Counted from the first letter of the stretch, positions 1-8,640 are shown. The stretch: 8,640 bases of DNA from an uncultured beta proteobacterium (GCA_903927495.1 CAIYNH010000409.1:1-8640); one strand, 5' to 3'. Translations and numbers: made by a program. Notes: generated by a model not told the origin, from the letters alone.

Positions 1-33
1 AGACTCAGCCGTCTAAATACTGAAAAATTTATC

Positions 34-2148
34 ATGCCGGCCATCACCTCCAAGAACAACCGCTCACTGATCCTGCTTTGGCTGGCGGCCACTGTGTTGA
101 TGGGATTGGCCTGGTGGCATGTGTTTGCCCTGGTGAGCGACAGTCGCTCCAAGGAGCTGGCTGCGGCCGATCGTGACCTGGCAAACCTCACCCGCGTCAG
201 CCAGGAACATACCAACCGGACCTTTCGCTCCGCCGATCAGGTGATTCGGTTCATCCAGTCGCGTTACCTTGAGATCGGCGACAAACTCAACTTGACCGAT
301 CTCACCGAAAAAGGCGTGATAGATGCCGAAATTTTTCCGCAAGTGGGTGTCATTGACGCGCGAGGTATCTATGCGTTGGCGAATCGACCCATTACCGGCA
401 AGCTCGACCTGTCCGATCGGGAGCATTTCAAGGTGCATCTGACAGCCAATACCGGCGAGCTGTTTGTTTCCAAGCCAGTACTGGGACGCTCCACCGGCAA
501 ATGGTCGATCCAGTTGACCCGGCGCATTACCCGACCGAACGGTGAATTTGCCGGTGTGGTGGTGGTCTCAATTGATCCAAATTATTTCACCCGCTTTTAT
601 GGCGAGCTCAATTTGGGCACGCAAGGAGTGGCTGCGTTGTACGGCATGGACGGTATTGCACGGGCCCGTAAGGTGGGCGACAAGGAAGAGTTTGGTACCA
701 GTGCCTCCAATTCACAAATGTTCCGGCTGATCGCGCAAGGGCGACTCGAGGGCTCATACACCAGCACCTCGGTGGTGGATGGCATTGAACGCCTGTACCA
801 CTACCGCAAGATACCGGGCTACCAGTTGGCGGTGGTAGACGGTCTCGACACGGCGTATCTGCTTGTCAATCACAACCGCTCCGCACAGGCCCTGTACCTG
901 CAGGCCAGCATGGTGAGTTTGCTGATCCTGGCGCTGGCGCTGGCCTTGATGCGATATTTGCAGCAAATCCGGCGCGAAATGAGCATTCGCCAATTGGCAC
1001 AGCGTCAAATTGAAGACCGCAACGAGCAGCTCAACGCCATTTTTGATTTGAGTCCGGACGGCTTTGTCTCGTTCGACACCCAGAAGCGGGTGAAGTACAT
1101 CAGCCCGGCCTTCCTTCAAATGACCAACCAAGGCGAGCAGCACCTGGAGGGGTTGGACGAACAGGAATTTTCAACCTGGCTAGCCCACCGCTGCGTAACC
1201 GGCAGTCCGTTTATCGGCATCGCCGCCTTGCGCACAAAAGTCACCAGTGGCAAGCCGGATGCCCGCGAAGTCATTGAACTCAATCAGCAGGGCAAGCGGG
1301 TGCTGCAGGTCGGCTTGCGTTGTAGCCAATCAAGTTCGGTGTCGCAAATTTTGTATCTCCGTGATGTGACGCACGAAACCGAAGTTGATCACATGAAAAG
1401 TGAGTTTTTATCCACCGCCGCGCACGAACTCCGCACCCCCATGGCCAGCATTTTTGGTTTTTCGGAGCTGCTGATCAACGAAGAATTTGATGCCGAGACC
1501 CAGCACGAGTTTCTGAATACCATCTACAACCAGTCCAAACTGATGGCCAACATTCTCAATGAGTTGCTCGACCTGGCACGCATTGAAGCTCGGCGTGACA
1601 AGGACTTTCGCTACACCCGGGTTGACCTGCAAGCGCTGGTGGCCGATTTGATCAAAAGTTTCCAATTGCCCGGCGGACGCAGTGCCCCCGAACTTACCAT
1701 GCCAGCGCAAGCGCTGTATTTGATGGCCGATGCTGGCAAACTGCGCCAGGCTCTGCTCAACGTCCTCTCCAACGCCTACAAATACTCGCCTAGCGGTGGT
1801 TCGGTGCAGATCATTGCCCGGGCCGAACAAGAAACGGGCCAAACGCCAAGAATCTGCATCGAGATCGTCGATCACGGCATGGGCATGACCCCGCCCCAAT
1901 TGGCGCGGGTATGTGAGCGCTTTTACCGAGCTGATACGTCCGGGAAGATTTTGGGCACAGGACTGGGCATGAGCATCGTCAAGGAAATCATTGAGTTGCA
2001 CCACGGCACCCTGCAGATGGACAGCACCCATGGCCAGGGCACTCGTGTCGTTATGTGCCTGCCAACCTATTCCACCTTGCAAGATGGCATAAATGTGCTT
2101 GCATCTACCAGCGGCGTGCTGGACTCTCGCCCCGCCACTCTGAGCTAA
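34..2148 (+). CDS. Cache-PAS sensor histidine kinase (no receiver)
   Basis: This is a predicted inner-membrane sensor kinase of 704 residues that autophosphorylates on His in response to a periplasmic signal. Visible in the sequence are TM1 (about 11-33), a periplasmic region (about 35-280) and TM2 (about 287-307). The periplasmic region carries double-Cache hallmarks: VGVIDARGIYAL at 104-115, DREHF at 128-132 and SKPVLGRSTGKW at 146-157. There is no HAMP; a short helix leads directly into one PAS domain (about 328-447). HisKA follows with HELRTPM and phospho-acceptor His464. The ATPase core has both N-box Asn (576, 580), a G1 box DHGMGM (Asp613), Phe630 and a G2 box GTGLG (641-645). It ends in about 25 unstructured residues with no receiver. 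Cache domains usually bind small metabolites; the ligand here is unknown. The start at 34 places TM1 correctly, but no clear Shine-Dalgarno is visible and the frame is open to the left edge, so an upstream start is possible. Confidence 0.93.
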   Translation: MPAITSKNNRSLILLWLAATVLMGLAWWHVFALVSDSRSKELAAADRDLANLTRVSQEHTNRTFRSADQVIRFIQSRYLEIGDKLNLTDLTEKGVIDAEIFPQVGVIDARGIYALANRPITGKLDLSDREHFKVHLTANTGELFVSKPVLGRSTGKWSIQLTRRITRPNGEFAGVVVVSIDPNYFTRFYGELNLGTQGVAALYGMDGIARARKVGDKEEFGTSASNSQMFRLIAQGRLEGSYTSTSVVDGIERLYHYRKIPGYQLAVVDGLDTAYLLVNHNRSAQALYLQASMVSLLILALALALMRYLQQIRREMSIRQLAQRQIEDRNEQLNAIFDLSPDGFVSFDTQKRVKYISPAFLQMTNQGEQHLEGLDEQEFSTWLAHRCVTGSPFIGIAALRTKVTSGKPDAREVIELNQQGKRVLQVGLRCSQSSSVSQILYLRDVTHETEVDHMKSEFLSTAAHELRTPMASIFGFSELLINEEFDAETQHEFLNTIYNQSKLMANILNELLDLARIEARRDKDFRYTRVDLQALVADLIKSFQLPGGRSAPELTMPAQALYLMADAGKLRQALLNVLSNAYKYSPSGGSVQIIARAEQETGQTPRICIEIVDHGMGMTPPQLARVCERFYRADTSGKILGTGLGMSIVKEIIELHHGTLQMDSTHGQGTRVVMCLPTYSTLQDGINVLASTSGVLDSRPATLS

Positions 2149-2153
2149 ATCCC

Positions 2154-4364
2154 ATGAATGGACTGAAGAATTTGTCGCACCGCCTCAATCACATCGCACT
2201 GGGATTTGTGCTGGCTTTGCTGCTGCTGCTAGGCATCAACTACTGGATCACCTACGCCACGCAAGAAGAGGGCATGCACATCAACCTGTTGGGGCGACAG
2301 AGCATGCTCACGCAACGCATGCATCGCTTGTTGCTTCAACTCAACGAGCAGCCGCCGAATGCAGCGGCCACGCAGCAACACCTGCAAGAGCTTGGGCAGG
2401 CTGTTGCGTTCTTCAACGATACCTTGCTGGCCTTTGCCCAAGGTGGCCTCACCCATACCAGTGAGGGCTTGGCGGTCGCGCTGTTCCCCGATCCAGACCC
2501 GGTTTGCCAACTTCTATTGCGCCAGGCGGTGCCGCTGTGGCAAAACTATGCCAGCTTGTTGGTCTTGGTCACGGCACACACCCAGCCAGACCCGAATCAA
2601 GTCAGCCAGGCCCATGCCTTTGCCAGTCAGCATTCAGACCAGTTGCAGGATTTGATGGAGCGTCTGGCTTGGCAGCATATCCACACCGACCAAGTGAATT
2701 CAAGCCGTTTGATTGGGTTGGAGGTCGTATCAATCGCACTGATATTGGGTCTGCTGGGCTGGGGCTGGGTGCTTCAGTATCGGTTGAACCGACTCAAGCA
2801 ATTGGAATTTGAAACGCTCAAGACCCAATTGGACTCCAAGACCTCGGAAGTGGTGGTGGTCAAGCAGCAGGTCGACAACATCATCGAGACCAGCCCGGAT
2901 CTGGTCTGGGTGAAAGACCTGAACGGCATTTATGTCAGTTGCAACCTGCCCTTTGCCAACCACATGCGAGCCACCCAGGCGCAAATTATCGGAAAAACCG
3001 ACTTTGACCTGGTTAAAGCGCAAGAGGCAGAACGAGTTCGCGCACACGACCGGCTTATCGTGACAGGACGTAAACCTTTGACCATTGAAGAATGGCACCA
3101 GTCAGTGCAGGGCGGTGAGCCCAGCTTGTTCGAAATCATCAAATCCCCGGTCTACGAGGCGGGGGGCAAGTTGACCGGATTGCAGTGTATTGGCCGCGAC
3201 ATCACCCTCCGCCGGGCTGCTCAAAGCGCCTACAAGGAGACCGAGGCCCAACGCCGTATGCTGGAATTGTGCGTTGCCAAGATTACCGATGCGGTGGTCA
3301 TTACCGAGATCATTTCGTTTGAAGAGCCTCATCCACGCATTGTTTTTGTCAACGACGCATTTGAGCGCATGACCGGCTACAGCCGTGCCGAGGCACTGGG
3401 CAAAAGCCCAAAGTATTTGCTGCAGAGCGCCAATACCCAGCACAATGAGTTAGAGCGTATGAGCCAGGATTTGGCACAGTGGCAACCGGTGCATGCTGAG
3501 CTGATTTTTCGTAAAAAAAATGGCGAAGAATCCTGGACCGAAATCGACATTGTTCAGGTCGCCAGCGACATGGGCTGGTTCAGGATTTCGGTGCAACGCG
3601 ACATCAGCGCGCGCAAGGCAGCCGATGCCGAAATGCTAGCGATGATCGACCACGCGCGGGAGGCTTCGCGCCTGAAATCCGAATTTTTGTCCAGCATCAG
3701 CCACGAAATGCGGACCCCGATGAACGCCGTGATTGGCATGGCAAATCTGCTGCTTGATACCCAGCTTGATCCGCAACAGGCCACCTATGCCAACTACATT
3801 GCTAGCGCCGGGCAGGACTACATGCAGGTCATTGAGAAGGCGCTGGACTTCTCCCAACTGGAATCTGGGGCGCTGGCCATGGACAGTCTGCCTTTTGAAT
3901 TGCAACCCATGCTCAAGAGCATCGAATTGTTGACCCGACCCAAAACCGACGCCAAAAAACTCACGCTGCTCATCACGCAAGATGCCAACCTGCCCGCCAA
4001 GTTGATGGGCGATGAGCGCCGCTTGCGCCAATGTCTGCTCCTGTTGCTTGAGAACGCGCTCAAGTTCACGTCAAAAGGCGGCATCAGCCTGGCTGCCGCT
4101 GCCGTGCAATGGGAAGGGCAGGCACCAGCCGTACGCTTTGAAGTGACCGACACCGGCATCGGCCTGACCGAGAGTGATCGCTCGCGCTTGTTTCACTCCT
4201 TTGTGCAGGGCGACGGCTCCATGACGCGCCGCTATGGCGGCATCGGGCTGGGGCTGGTGATCTGCCGCCAACTAGTTGAACTGATGCAAGGGCGAATTGG
4301 GGTTGACAGCGAGCCCGGCAAGGGCAGCAGCTTCTGGTTGGAATTGCCATTAAAGGCCGCATGA
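2154..4364 (+). CDS. PilJ-type PAS-PAS sensor histidine kinase (no receiver)
   Basis: This is a predicted membrane sensor kinase of 736 residues. TM1 (about 14-33) and TM2 (about 187-207) enclose a periplasmic domain. That domain opens with [13 protein letters not shown] (44-56), the signature of the PilJ/type IV pili methyl-accepting N-terminal family, which is related to the nitrate-binding P-box of NarX. Two PAS domains follow (about 236-350 and 366-490), then HisKA with [13 protein letters not shown] and phospho-acceptor His517. The HATPase has G1 DTGIG (666-670), Phe680/Phe683 and G2 GGIGLG (695-700). The N box is odd: the first Asn of NxxxN is Leu630, while Asn634 is kept. There is no HAMP and no receiver. 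The frame is open upstream to an ATG at 2055, but that would overlap the previous gene by 94 bases and put 33 polar residues before TM1. The ATG at 2154, 5 nt after the upstream stop, is preferred, although its ribosome-binding site is weak. A nitrate or nitrite ligand is only a possibility. Confidence 0.93.
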   Translation: MNGLKNLSHRLNHIALGFVLALLLLLGINYWITYATQEEGMHINLLGRQSMLTQRMHRLLLQLNEQPPNAAATQQHLQELGQAVAFFNDTLLAFAQGGLTHTSEGLAVALFPDPDPVCQLLLRQAVPLWQNYASLLVLVTAHTQPDPNQVSQAHAFASQHSDQLQDLMERLAWQHIHTDQVNSSRLIGLEVVSIALILGLLGWGWVLQYRLNRLKQLEFETLKTQLDSKTSEVVVVKQQVDNIIETSPDLVWVKDLNGIYVSCNLPFANHMRATQAQIIGKTDFDLVKAQEAERVRAHDRLIVTGRKPLTIEEWHQSVQGGEPSLFEIIKSPVYEAGGKLTGLQCIGRDITLRRAAQSAYKETEAQRRMLELCVAKITDAVVITEIISFEEPHPRIVFVNDAFERMTGYSRAEALGKSPKYLLQSANTQHNELERMSQDLAQWQPVHAELIFRKKNGEESWTEIDIVQVASDMGWFRISVQRDISARKAADAEMLAMIDHAREASRLKSEFLSSISHEMRTPMNAVIGMANLLLDTQLDPQQATYANYIASAGQDYMQVIEKALDFSQLESGALAMDSLPFELQPMLKSIELLTRPKTDAKKLTLLITQDANLPAKLMGDERRLRQCLLLLLENALKFTSKGGISLAAAAVQWEGQAPAVRFEVTDTGIGLTESDRSRLFHSFVQGDGSMTRRYGGIGLGLVICRQLVELMQGRIGVDSEPGKGSSFWLELPLKAA

Positions 4365-4366
4365 TG
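4352..4366 (+). promoter_or_regulatory. Ribosome-binding site and overlapping stop/start with two candidate ATGs
   Basis: AAAGG at 4352-4356 lies just before two consecutive in-frame ATG codons at 4361 and 4364, and the upstream kinase stops with TGA at 4362-4364. The first ATG gives a 4-base ATGA overlap with a 4-nt gap from AAAGG. The second gives a 1-base TGATG overlap with a 7-nt gap, which is the more usual spacing. Either way the arrangement points to translational coupling between the PilJ-type kinase and the hybrid kinase. Confidence 0.6.
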
Positions 4367-7300
4367 ACTACTTTTATGAACTTTCTTGAACGGCTTACCC
4401 TCAATGCCAAGCTGCGCTGGGGCATTGGCATGCTGATGGGCATTGCGCTGCTGCTGGGCTTGCAGACTATTTACAGTCTGCGCCAGCAAGCCGAACAGAT
4501 ACGCCTCATGTATGAGAGTGAACTGATGGGTGTGTCAAGCATCAAAGGGGCCAGCATCCATCTGATGGAAGTGGGGCGCTCCTTGCGCGGAGTGCTGCTG
4601 TCCCCGAATGCGACTGAGCGCGCCAAAGCAGCAGAAGCGCTGACTGAAGCTCGGCTACTGTTGCTGCGGCATCTGGAGCAAAGCAAAGCCACTCTTTTGC
4701 TTCCGGAAAACCAGCGCCGCCTGCTTGAGGTGAACGATGCCGTGGCGCACTACCTGGAACATGTCAATATTATTTTGAGCCATGTGACACCCGACTACGG
4801 TTTTCGCTCAGACACCACTTCGGCCATGCTGTTTGAGGCCGGCAACGTGAGCGTTTTTGAAAATAGTGACAGGCTGATGACCCAGTTGGTTGAACACAAG
4901 GAAGCAGGTGCTTTGCAAACCTGGAAAAACGCACAACAGTTTGCCCACAACTCCGAAATGCTGAGCCTGTTGCTGCTGCTGGTTGGCATGCTGCTCGGGC
5001 TCGCCTCTGGCTGGCTGATGTGGGCCTCGGTGAGCCGCCCAATGCAGCGACTAAGTGCCAGTGTAAATAGCCTGGCGCAGGGGCAACTTGGAGAGTTGGT
5101 GCAGTGCACCACTTATGAAAATGAAATGGGTGTCATGGCGCGCTCAATCGTCGTGCTGCAACAAGCGGCACGAATTGTGGAAACCCAGCGCTGGGTCAAA
5201 ACCAGCGCCGCTGATTTACTCACCAGCGTCCTGCGAATTGAAGAAATAAACGAGTTCGCGAACTCCTTGATGGTGCAATTGAACCAGCACCTGGGTGCAC
5301 AAGTCGGGCTGCTGTATGTGTTGCATCCACAGCAAGATGAGCTGGCATTTGCCGGTGCGGCAGGCGTGGCAAACCCTGGCACTTTGCCTCAGTGCTTTGC
5401 CCTGAATGAAGGTTTGATCGGGCTATGCGCGAGCCGGGCCAAGCCGATGTTGTTGCAAGACGTGGCTGACCCGCACCTGCGCTTGAGCTCCGGGCTGCTT
5501 CATGCCCAACCACGCACGGTGCTGATCACGCCGGTAGTCAGTATTGGCACCGGTCGGGTACTGGCGGTGATGGAGTTGTGCAGTGTCGGCGCCTTTGATC
5601 CGCGTTACCAGGCGCTGCTGGATGAACTGCTGCCGCTGGTGGCACTGAATCTTGAAATATTGCAGCGCAACCAGCTCACCCGCGACTTGCTCAAGCAAAC
5701 GCAGGCGCAGGCGCACGATTTGCAGCAGTCTGAGACAGAGCTGGTGAGCAAGGCCGAAGAACTGCACAATCAATTTGAGTTGGCCAAAGATGCCAAACAG
5801 GAAGCCGAAGAAGCAACCCGTGCCAAGAGTGAATTTTTGGCCAACATGAGCCACGAAATCCGCACCCCCATGAATGCTGTCATCGGCCTGTCGCACCTGG
5901 CGCTCAAAACCGGACTCGATGCCAAGCAGCGCGACTACGTGCAAAAAATCCACTCCGAAGGCCAGGCGCTGCTGGGCATCATCAACGACATTCTCGATTA
6001 CTCGAAGATCGAAGCGCACAAGATGACGCTCGAATCAGCACCGTTCTGGCTCGACAACGTGCTCGACAGCGTGAGCACGCTGGTGGCACAGAGGGCGCAT
6101 GAGAAAGGTCTGGAGTTTTTGATTCGGGTCCAGCCCGATGTGCCGCAGGCGCTCGAAGGCGACGTCATTCGCTTCAAACAGGTGCTCACCAATTTGACTG
6201 TGAATGCCATCAAATTTACCGAGCGCGGGCAGATCAAGGTCACGCTAGGGGTAGCGCAGCGCGAGACCGGCGAACTTGGCCAGGCACCGCAGGAGAACCG
6301 TGTGCAACTGCGCATTACTGTGGCTGACACCGGCATTGGCATGACGCAGGAGCAGTGCCGCAACCTCTTTACCTCGTTCAACCAGGCCGATACCTCGACC
6401 ACCCGCCGCTATGGAGGCACCGGGCTGGGTTTGGCTATTTCCAAGAGCATTGTCGAGATGATGGGGGGCCGCATTGAGGTGGAGTCAGAGCCGGGTGTGG
6501 GCAGCACCTTCAGTGTGACGGTCTGGCTGGGCCAATCCCAACACCAGGCACGCAGTCACTTTAACTTCACTACCGATCACCATATTCGGGTGCTGGTGGT
6601 CGATGACAACGACACTGCACGCCAGATTTTGACTGAACAACTGAACAGCTTGGGCCTGCGCGCCGATGCTGCCAGCAGTGCCGTGGCCGGCATGGATATC
6701 TTGCACCGGGAGGATTTGGCTGACCACTACGAGCTGGTACTGATGGACTGGAAAATGCCCGGTGTCGATGGCATAGAAGCCACCCGTCGCATTGTGCAAG
6801 ACCCAACGCTGGCCCATCACCCGTCGGTGGTGATGGTGACCGCCTTTGGCGCAGACGAGGCCCGCGCCGAAGGCACGCAGGCGGGTGCCCGAGGGTTTTT
6901 GGACAAACCGGTGAGCCAGTCGCGTCTGTGGGACACCTTGGTGGACATCATTCGCCCCGAGACCGCAGCGCTGCGTAATTCCACCCTGGATGCCGTCGCT
7001 ACCGGCACCCTGGATGGCTTGTCGGTGCTGCTGGTTGAAGACAATGAAATCAATCAGCAAATTGCCCGCGAACTGATGGAATCCATGGGTGTCAGGGTCA
7101 CGCTGGCCGACAACGGTCAGATCGCGCTGGATTTGTTGCAGGCTGCACCCGATGTTTTGCCCTGGAGTTTGGTCCTGATGGACCTCCAGATGCCAGTCAT
7201 GGATGGCCACCAGGCCACGCTGACGCTGCGTCAGCAACTGCGTTTTAATGATTTGCCGATCATTGCTTTGACCGCCCATGCTTCGGGCCAGGAGGCCTCG

Positions 7301-8167
7301 CGCTGCCTCGCCGAAGGCATGAATGCCCACCTGACAAAACCGATTGACCCCGAAGCCCTCTACCAGTGCCTGCGGCAATGGGGCAAGCCGGTTCAATCCA
7401 TTCAAAAGGCTCTGCCTGACGCTGGCGCAAAACCAACTGGTACCGAATTTGCTCAGCCGGTTGAACGCAGTTCGGTGCTGCACCCATCCCCTGCCCACAA
7501 GTTGGGTACCGCCACGTCGGTGACCGTGCATGACAGCTCGAAGCTATTCGGCCAGCTTGCCATACCGGGCATTGACATGGCACTGGGCTTGCGCTTGTGC
7601 GCCGGCAATCAGAATCTTTATGTATCGCTGTTACAGAAGTTTTTGCTCAGCATCAGCACCCAACCCGCGAAGATGCTGAGTGATCTTGAAAGCGGCGATT
7701 TTGCAGCGGCTGAGCGCATTGCCCATACCCTCAAAGGAGTGGCCGGCAACATTGGTGCCAGCCATTGCAGTGCCCTCAGCAGCAAACTGGAACAGACCCT
7801 GAGCAGCGCCATCACTAAAGGCCGCGATCCGGGTGACCCGCAGACGCTGTTGGCACCGCTGGCACAGCATCTGGCGCAGTTGGCTATCAGCCTGCGGCAG
7901 GTCTTGTCTTTGCATTCGGACGCACCCTCCGACGTGCAGCATTTCGACACAGAAAAGCTGCTGCAAACCTGTAACAATCTGGCGGGTCTGCTCGAAAGCC
8001 AGGATATCGAAGCGGAGATGCTGCTTAACTCGCAGAGTGAACTGTTGCGCTCGGGTTTGGGAGTGGCGTTTGATCGCTTACAAAGTCAGGTTCTTGACTT
8101 TGAGTTTGCCGAGGCACTGGCCACGCTGCGCCTGGCGGCAGTGACCGCCCACATTAATCTGGATTAA
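4361..8167 (+). CDS. Hybrid histidine kinase: 4HB-HAMP-GAF-HisKA-HATPase-REC-REC-HPt
   Basis: This is a 1268-residue membrane phosphorelay kinase of the BarA/GacS-like hybrid type. In order it has TM1 (about 20-39), a helical periplasmic domain resembling the MCP four-helix bundle (about 40-198), TM2 (about 200-222), HAMP (about 223-275), GAF (about 288-435) and a coiled coil (about 436-488). HisKA contains [15 protein letters not shown] with His498. The HATPase has N-box Asn611/Asn615, G1 DTGIG (656-660) and G2 GGTGLG (685-690). REC1 (about 743-862) has Asp748/749, phospho-acceptor Asp796, Thr827 and Lys849. REC2 (about 887-1008) has Glu893/Asp894, Asp941, Thr971 and Lys993. After a loose linker comes HPt (about 1080-1180) with [12 protein letters not shown] and His1122. 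All phosphotransfer residues appear intact. A further helical tail of about 80 residues follows HPt. The expected flow is His498 to a receiver Asp to His1122 and then to a separate regulator, most simply the next gene. The signal is unknown. Confidence 0.96.
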   Translation: MMTTFMNFLERLTLNAKLRWGIGMLMGIALLLGLQTIYSLRQQAEQIRLMYESELMGVSSIKGASIHLMEVGRSLRGVLLSPNATERAKAAEALTEARLLLLRHLEQSKATLLLPENQRRLLEVNDAVAHYLEHVNIILSHVTPDYGFRSDTTSAMLFEAGNVSVFENSDRLMTQLVEHKEAGALQTWKNAQQFAHNSEMLSLLLLLVGMLLGLASGWLMWASVSRPMQRLSASVNSLAQGQLGELVQCTTYENEMGVMARSIVVLQQAARIVETQRWVKTSAADLLTSVLRIEEINEFANSLMVQLNQHLGAQVGLLYVLHPQQDELAFAGAAGVANPGTLPQCFALNEGLIGLCASRAKPMLLQDVADPHLRLSSGLLHAQPRTVLITPVVSIGTGRVLAVMELCSVGAFDPRYQALLDELLPLVALNLEILQRNQLTRDLLKQTQAQAHDLQQSETELVSKAEELHNQFELAKDAKQEAEEATRAKSEFLANMSHEIRTPMNAVIGLSHLALKTGLDAKQRDYVQKIHSEGQALLGIINDILDYSKIEAHKMTLESAPFWLDNVLDSVSTLVAQRAHEKGLEFLIRVQPDVPQALEGDVIRFKQVLTNLTVNAIKFTERGQIKVTLGVAQRETGELGQAPQENRVQLRITVADTGIGMTQEQCRNLFTSFNQADTSTTRRYGGTGLGLAISKSIVEMMGGRIEVESEPGVGSTFSVTVWLGQSQHQARSHFNFTTDHHIRVLVVDDNDTARQILTEQLNSLGLRADAASSAVAGMDILHREDLADHYELVLMDWKMPGVDGIEATRRIVQDPTLAHHPSVVMVTAFGADEARAEGTQAGARGFLDKPVSQSRLWDTLVDIIRPETAALRNSTLDAVATGTLDGLSVLLVEDNEINQQIARELMESMGVRVTLADNGQIALDLLQAAPDVLPWSLVLMDLQMPVMDGHQATLTLRQQLRFNDLPIIALTAHASGQEASRCLAEGMNAHLTKPIDPEALYQCLRQWGKPVQSIQKALPDAGAKPTGTEFAQPVERSSVLHPSPAHKLGTATSVTVHDSSKLFGQLAIPGIDMALGLRLCAGNQNLYVSLLQKFLLSISTQPAKMLSDLESGDFAAAERIAHTLKGVAGNIGASHCSALSSKLEQTLSSAITKGRDPGDPQTLLAPLAQHLAQLAISLRQVLSLHSDAPSDVQHFDTEKLLQTCNNLAGLLESQDIEAEMLLNSQSELLRSGLGVAFDRLQSQVLDFEFAEALATLRLAAVTAHINLD

Positions 8168-8176
8168 GTAACCATC

Positions 8177-8640
8177 ATGGATCTGTATCAGCCCGTCAAA
8201 CCCACCATTTTGGTTGTGGATGACTCTCCGGCCAATTTGTCGCTGTTGGGTGGCTTGCTGCACCAGCACTACACCGTCAAGGCTGTCAACCATGGAGGCA
8301 AGGCGCTCAAAGTGGCAAGCCAGGAACAACCAGCCCTGATTTTGCTCGACATCATGATGCCCGACATCAATGGCTATGAGGTCTGCCGTCAACTCAAGGC
8401 GAACCGGCACACCCAGCACATTCCGGTGATTTTTCTGACCAGCAAATCTGAGGTGGAAAGCGAGGAGATGGGCATGTCGCTGGGCGCTGTGGACTACATC
8501 ACCCGCCCCATCAACCCGCAAATATTGCTGTCGCGGGTACGGGCACATTATGTTGATGCCTCACGCGCCCGCACCATTCGGGTCAACAACGAGTACCTGG
8601 AATTTGAAGTAGCCAAGCGAGCGCGCGAACTGGCCGCTCT
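8177..8640 (+). CDS. Response regulator, N-terminal receiver; RpfG-like (partial, runs off window)
   Basis: The 5' part of a response regulator, about 154 codons, is open at the right edge. A receiver domain occupies about residues 9-127: acidic pair Asp15/Asp16 in ILVVDDSPAN, phospho-acceptor Asp58 in LLDIMMPDINGYEVC, and Thr88 in IPVIFLTSK. The usually invariant Lys of the DYITKP motif is Arg110 (DYITRP). From about 128 a charged helical linker begins (NNEYLEFEVAKRARELAAL). This receiver plus linker resembles RpfG-type regulators whose output is an HD-GYP cyclic-di-GMP phosphodiesterase, but the output domain is not in the window, so that is inference. A GGDEF or other output is possible. 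The ATG at 8177 lies 9 nt after the hybrid kinase stop and 8 codons before the first receiver strand; the ribosome-binding site is weak. Position suggests it receives phosphate from the hybrid kinase HPt. Confidence 0.9.
   Translation, partial: MDLYQPVKPTILVVDDSPANLSLLGGLLHQHYTVKAVNHGGKALKVASQEQPALILLDIMMPDINGYEVCRQLKANRHTQHIPVIFLTSKSEVESEEMGMSLGAVDYITRPINPQILLSRVRAHYVDASRARTIRVNNEYLEFEVAKRARELAA

Noticed and set aside
1..33. A promoter or upstream gene end in the A/T-rich first 33 bases
   Set aside because: TAA at 14-16 and TGA at 21-23 could end an upstream gene in other frames, and the stretch is A/T-rich. It is too short to support a promoter, and no -35/-10 pair or Shine-Dalgarno is evident.
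1408..2082. A 224-codon minus-strand open frame opposite the HisKA/HATPase region of the first kinase
   Set aside because: It is antisense to a clear kinase core and shows no domain, membrane segment or convincing start context, so it is a codon-bias shadow.
2055..2153. A longer start for the second kinase at 2055
   Set aside because: It would overlap the end of the first kinase gene and add 33 polar residues before the first membrane segment. The ATG at 2154, 5 nt after the upstream stop, fits better.
3340..3450. A LOV-like photoreceptor in the second PAS domain of the PilJ-type kinase ([27 protein letters not shown])
   Set aside because: The flavin-adduct Cys of the LOV NCRFLQ motif is absent: the segment reads SPKYLLQ, with Pro-Lys in place of the Cys region. 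It is therefore an ordinary PAS domain.
5423..6019. A 198-codon minus-strand open frame with hydrophobic and Phe/Leu-rich stretches
   Set aside because: It is the complement of the GAF, coiled-coil and HisKA coding region. The Leu/Phe-rich stretch mirrors Gln/Glu/Lys codons of the coiled coil and is not evidence for a membrane protein.
6485..7531. A 348-codon open frame on the minus strand opposite the two receivers of the hybrid kinase
   Set aside because: It lies wholly inside a well-supported coding region with intact REC motifs. Its translation is rich in His, Gln and Gly with no recognisable domain, as expected for the reverse complement of a GC-biased gene.
8078..8548. A minus-strand open frame spanning the junction between the hybrid kinase and the response regulator
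   Set aside because: It overlaps two well-supported plus-strand genes, including the whole phospho-acceptor region of the receiver, and has no recognisable features of its own.

Overview
The window is a dense, single-direction (+ strand) cluster of signal-transduction genes. It holds three complete membrane-bound sensor histidine kinases in a row, followed by the 5' part of a receiver-domain response regulator that runs off the right edge. Junctions are 5 nt, an overlapping stop/start, and 9 nt, so the four genes almost certainly form one operon. Moderately high GC (high fifties by eye), strong codon bias and domain style suggest a betaproteobacterium, probably Burkholderiales (Comamonadaceae/Rhodoferax-like). 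This placement rests on general resemblance, not a database search.

Layout. (1) 34-2148: kinase with a periplasmic double-Cache-type sensor, one PAS domain and a HisKA/HATPase core, with no receiver. (2) 2154-4364: kinase with a PilJ/NarX-like periplasmic domain, two PAS domains and a HisKA/HATPase core, with no receiver and a degenerate ATP-binding N box. (3) 4361-8167: large hybrid kinase with a four-helix-bundle periplasmic sensor, HAMP, GAF, HisKA/HATPase, two receivers, an HPt domain and an extra helical C-terminal tail. (4) 8177-end: response regulator with an N-terminal receiver followed by the start of a helical linker. It resembles RpfG-like REC/HD-GYP proteins, but the output domain lies outside the window.

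How they may work together (inference). Three different sensory inputs (a Cache ligand, a PilJ-type ligand such as an oxyanion, and a 4HB/GAF signal) are co-expressed with one hybrid phosphorelay hub, His498 -> receiver -> HPt His1122. The adjacent response regulator is the obvious final phosphate acceptor. The two receiver-less kinases could feed the hybrid's receivers or the terminal regulator, or could modulate the hybrid by heterodimerising with it. No RNA genes, mobile elements, repeats, CRISPR arrays or clear terminators were seen. Coding sequence fills essentially everything after base 33, and the long open frames on the minus strand look like shadows of these genes.
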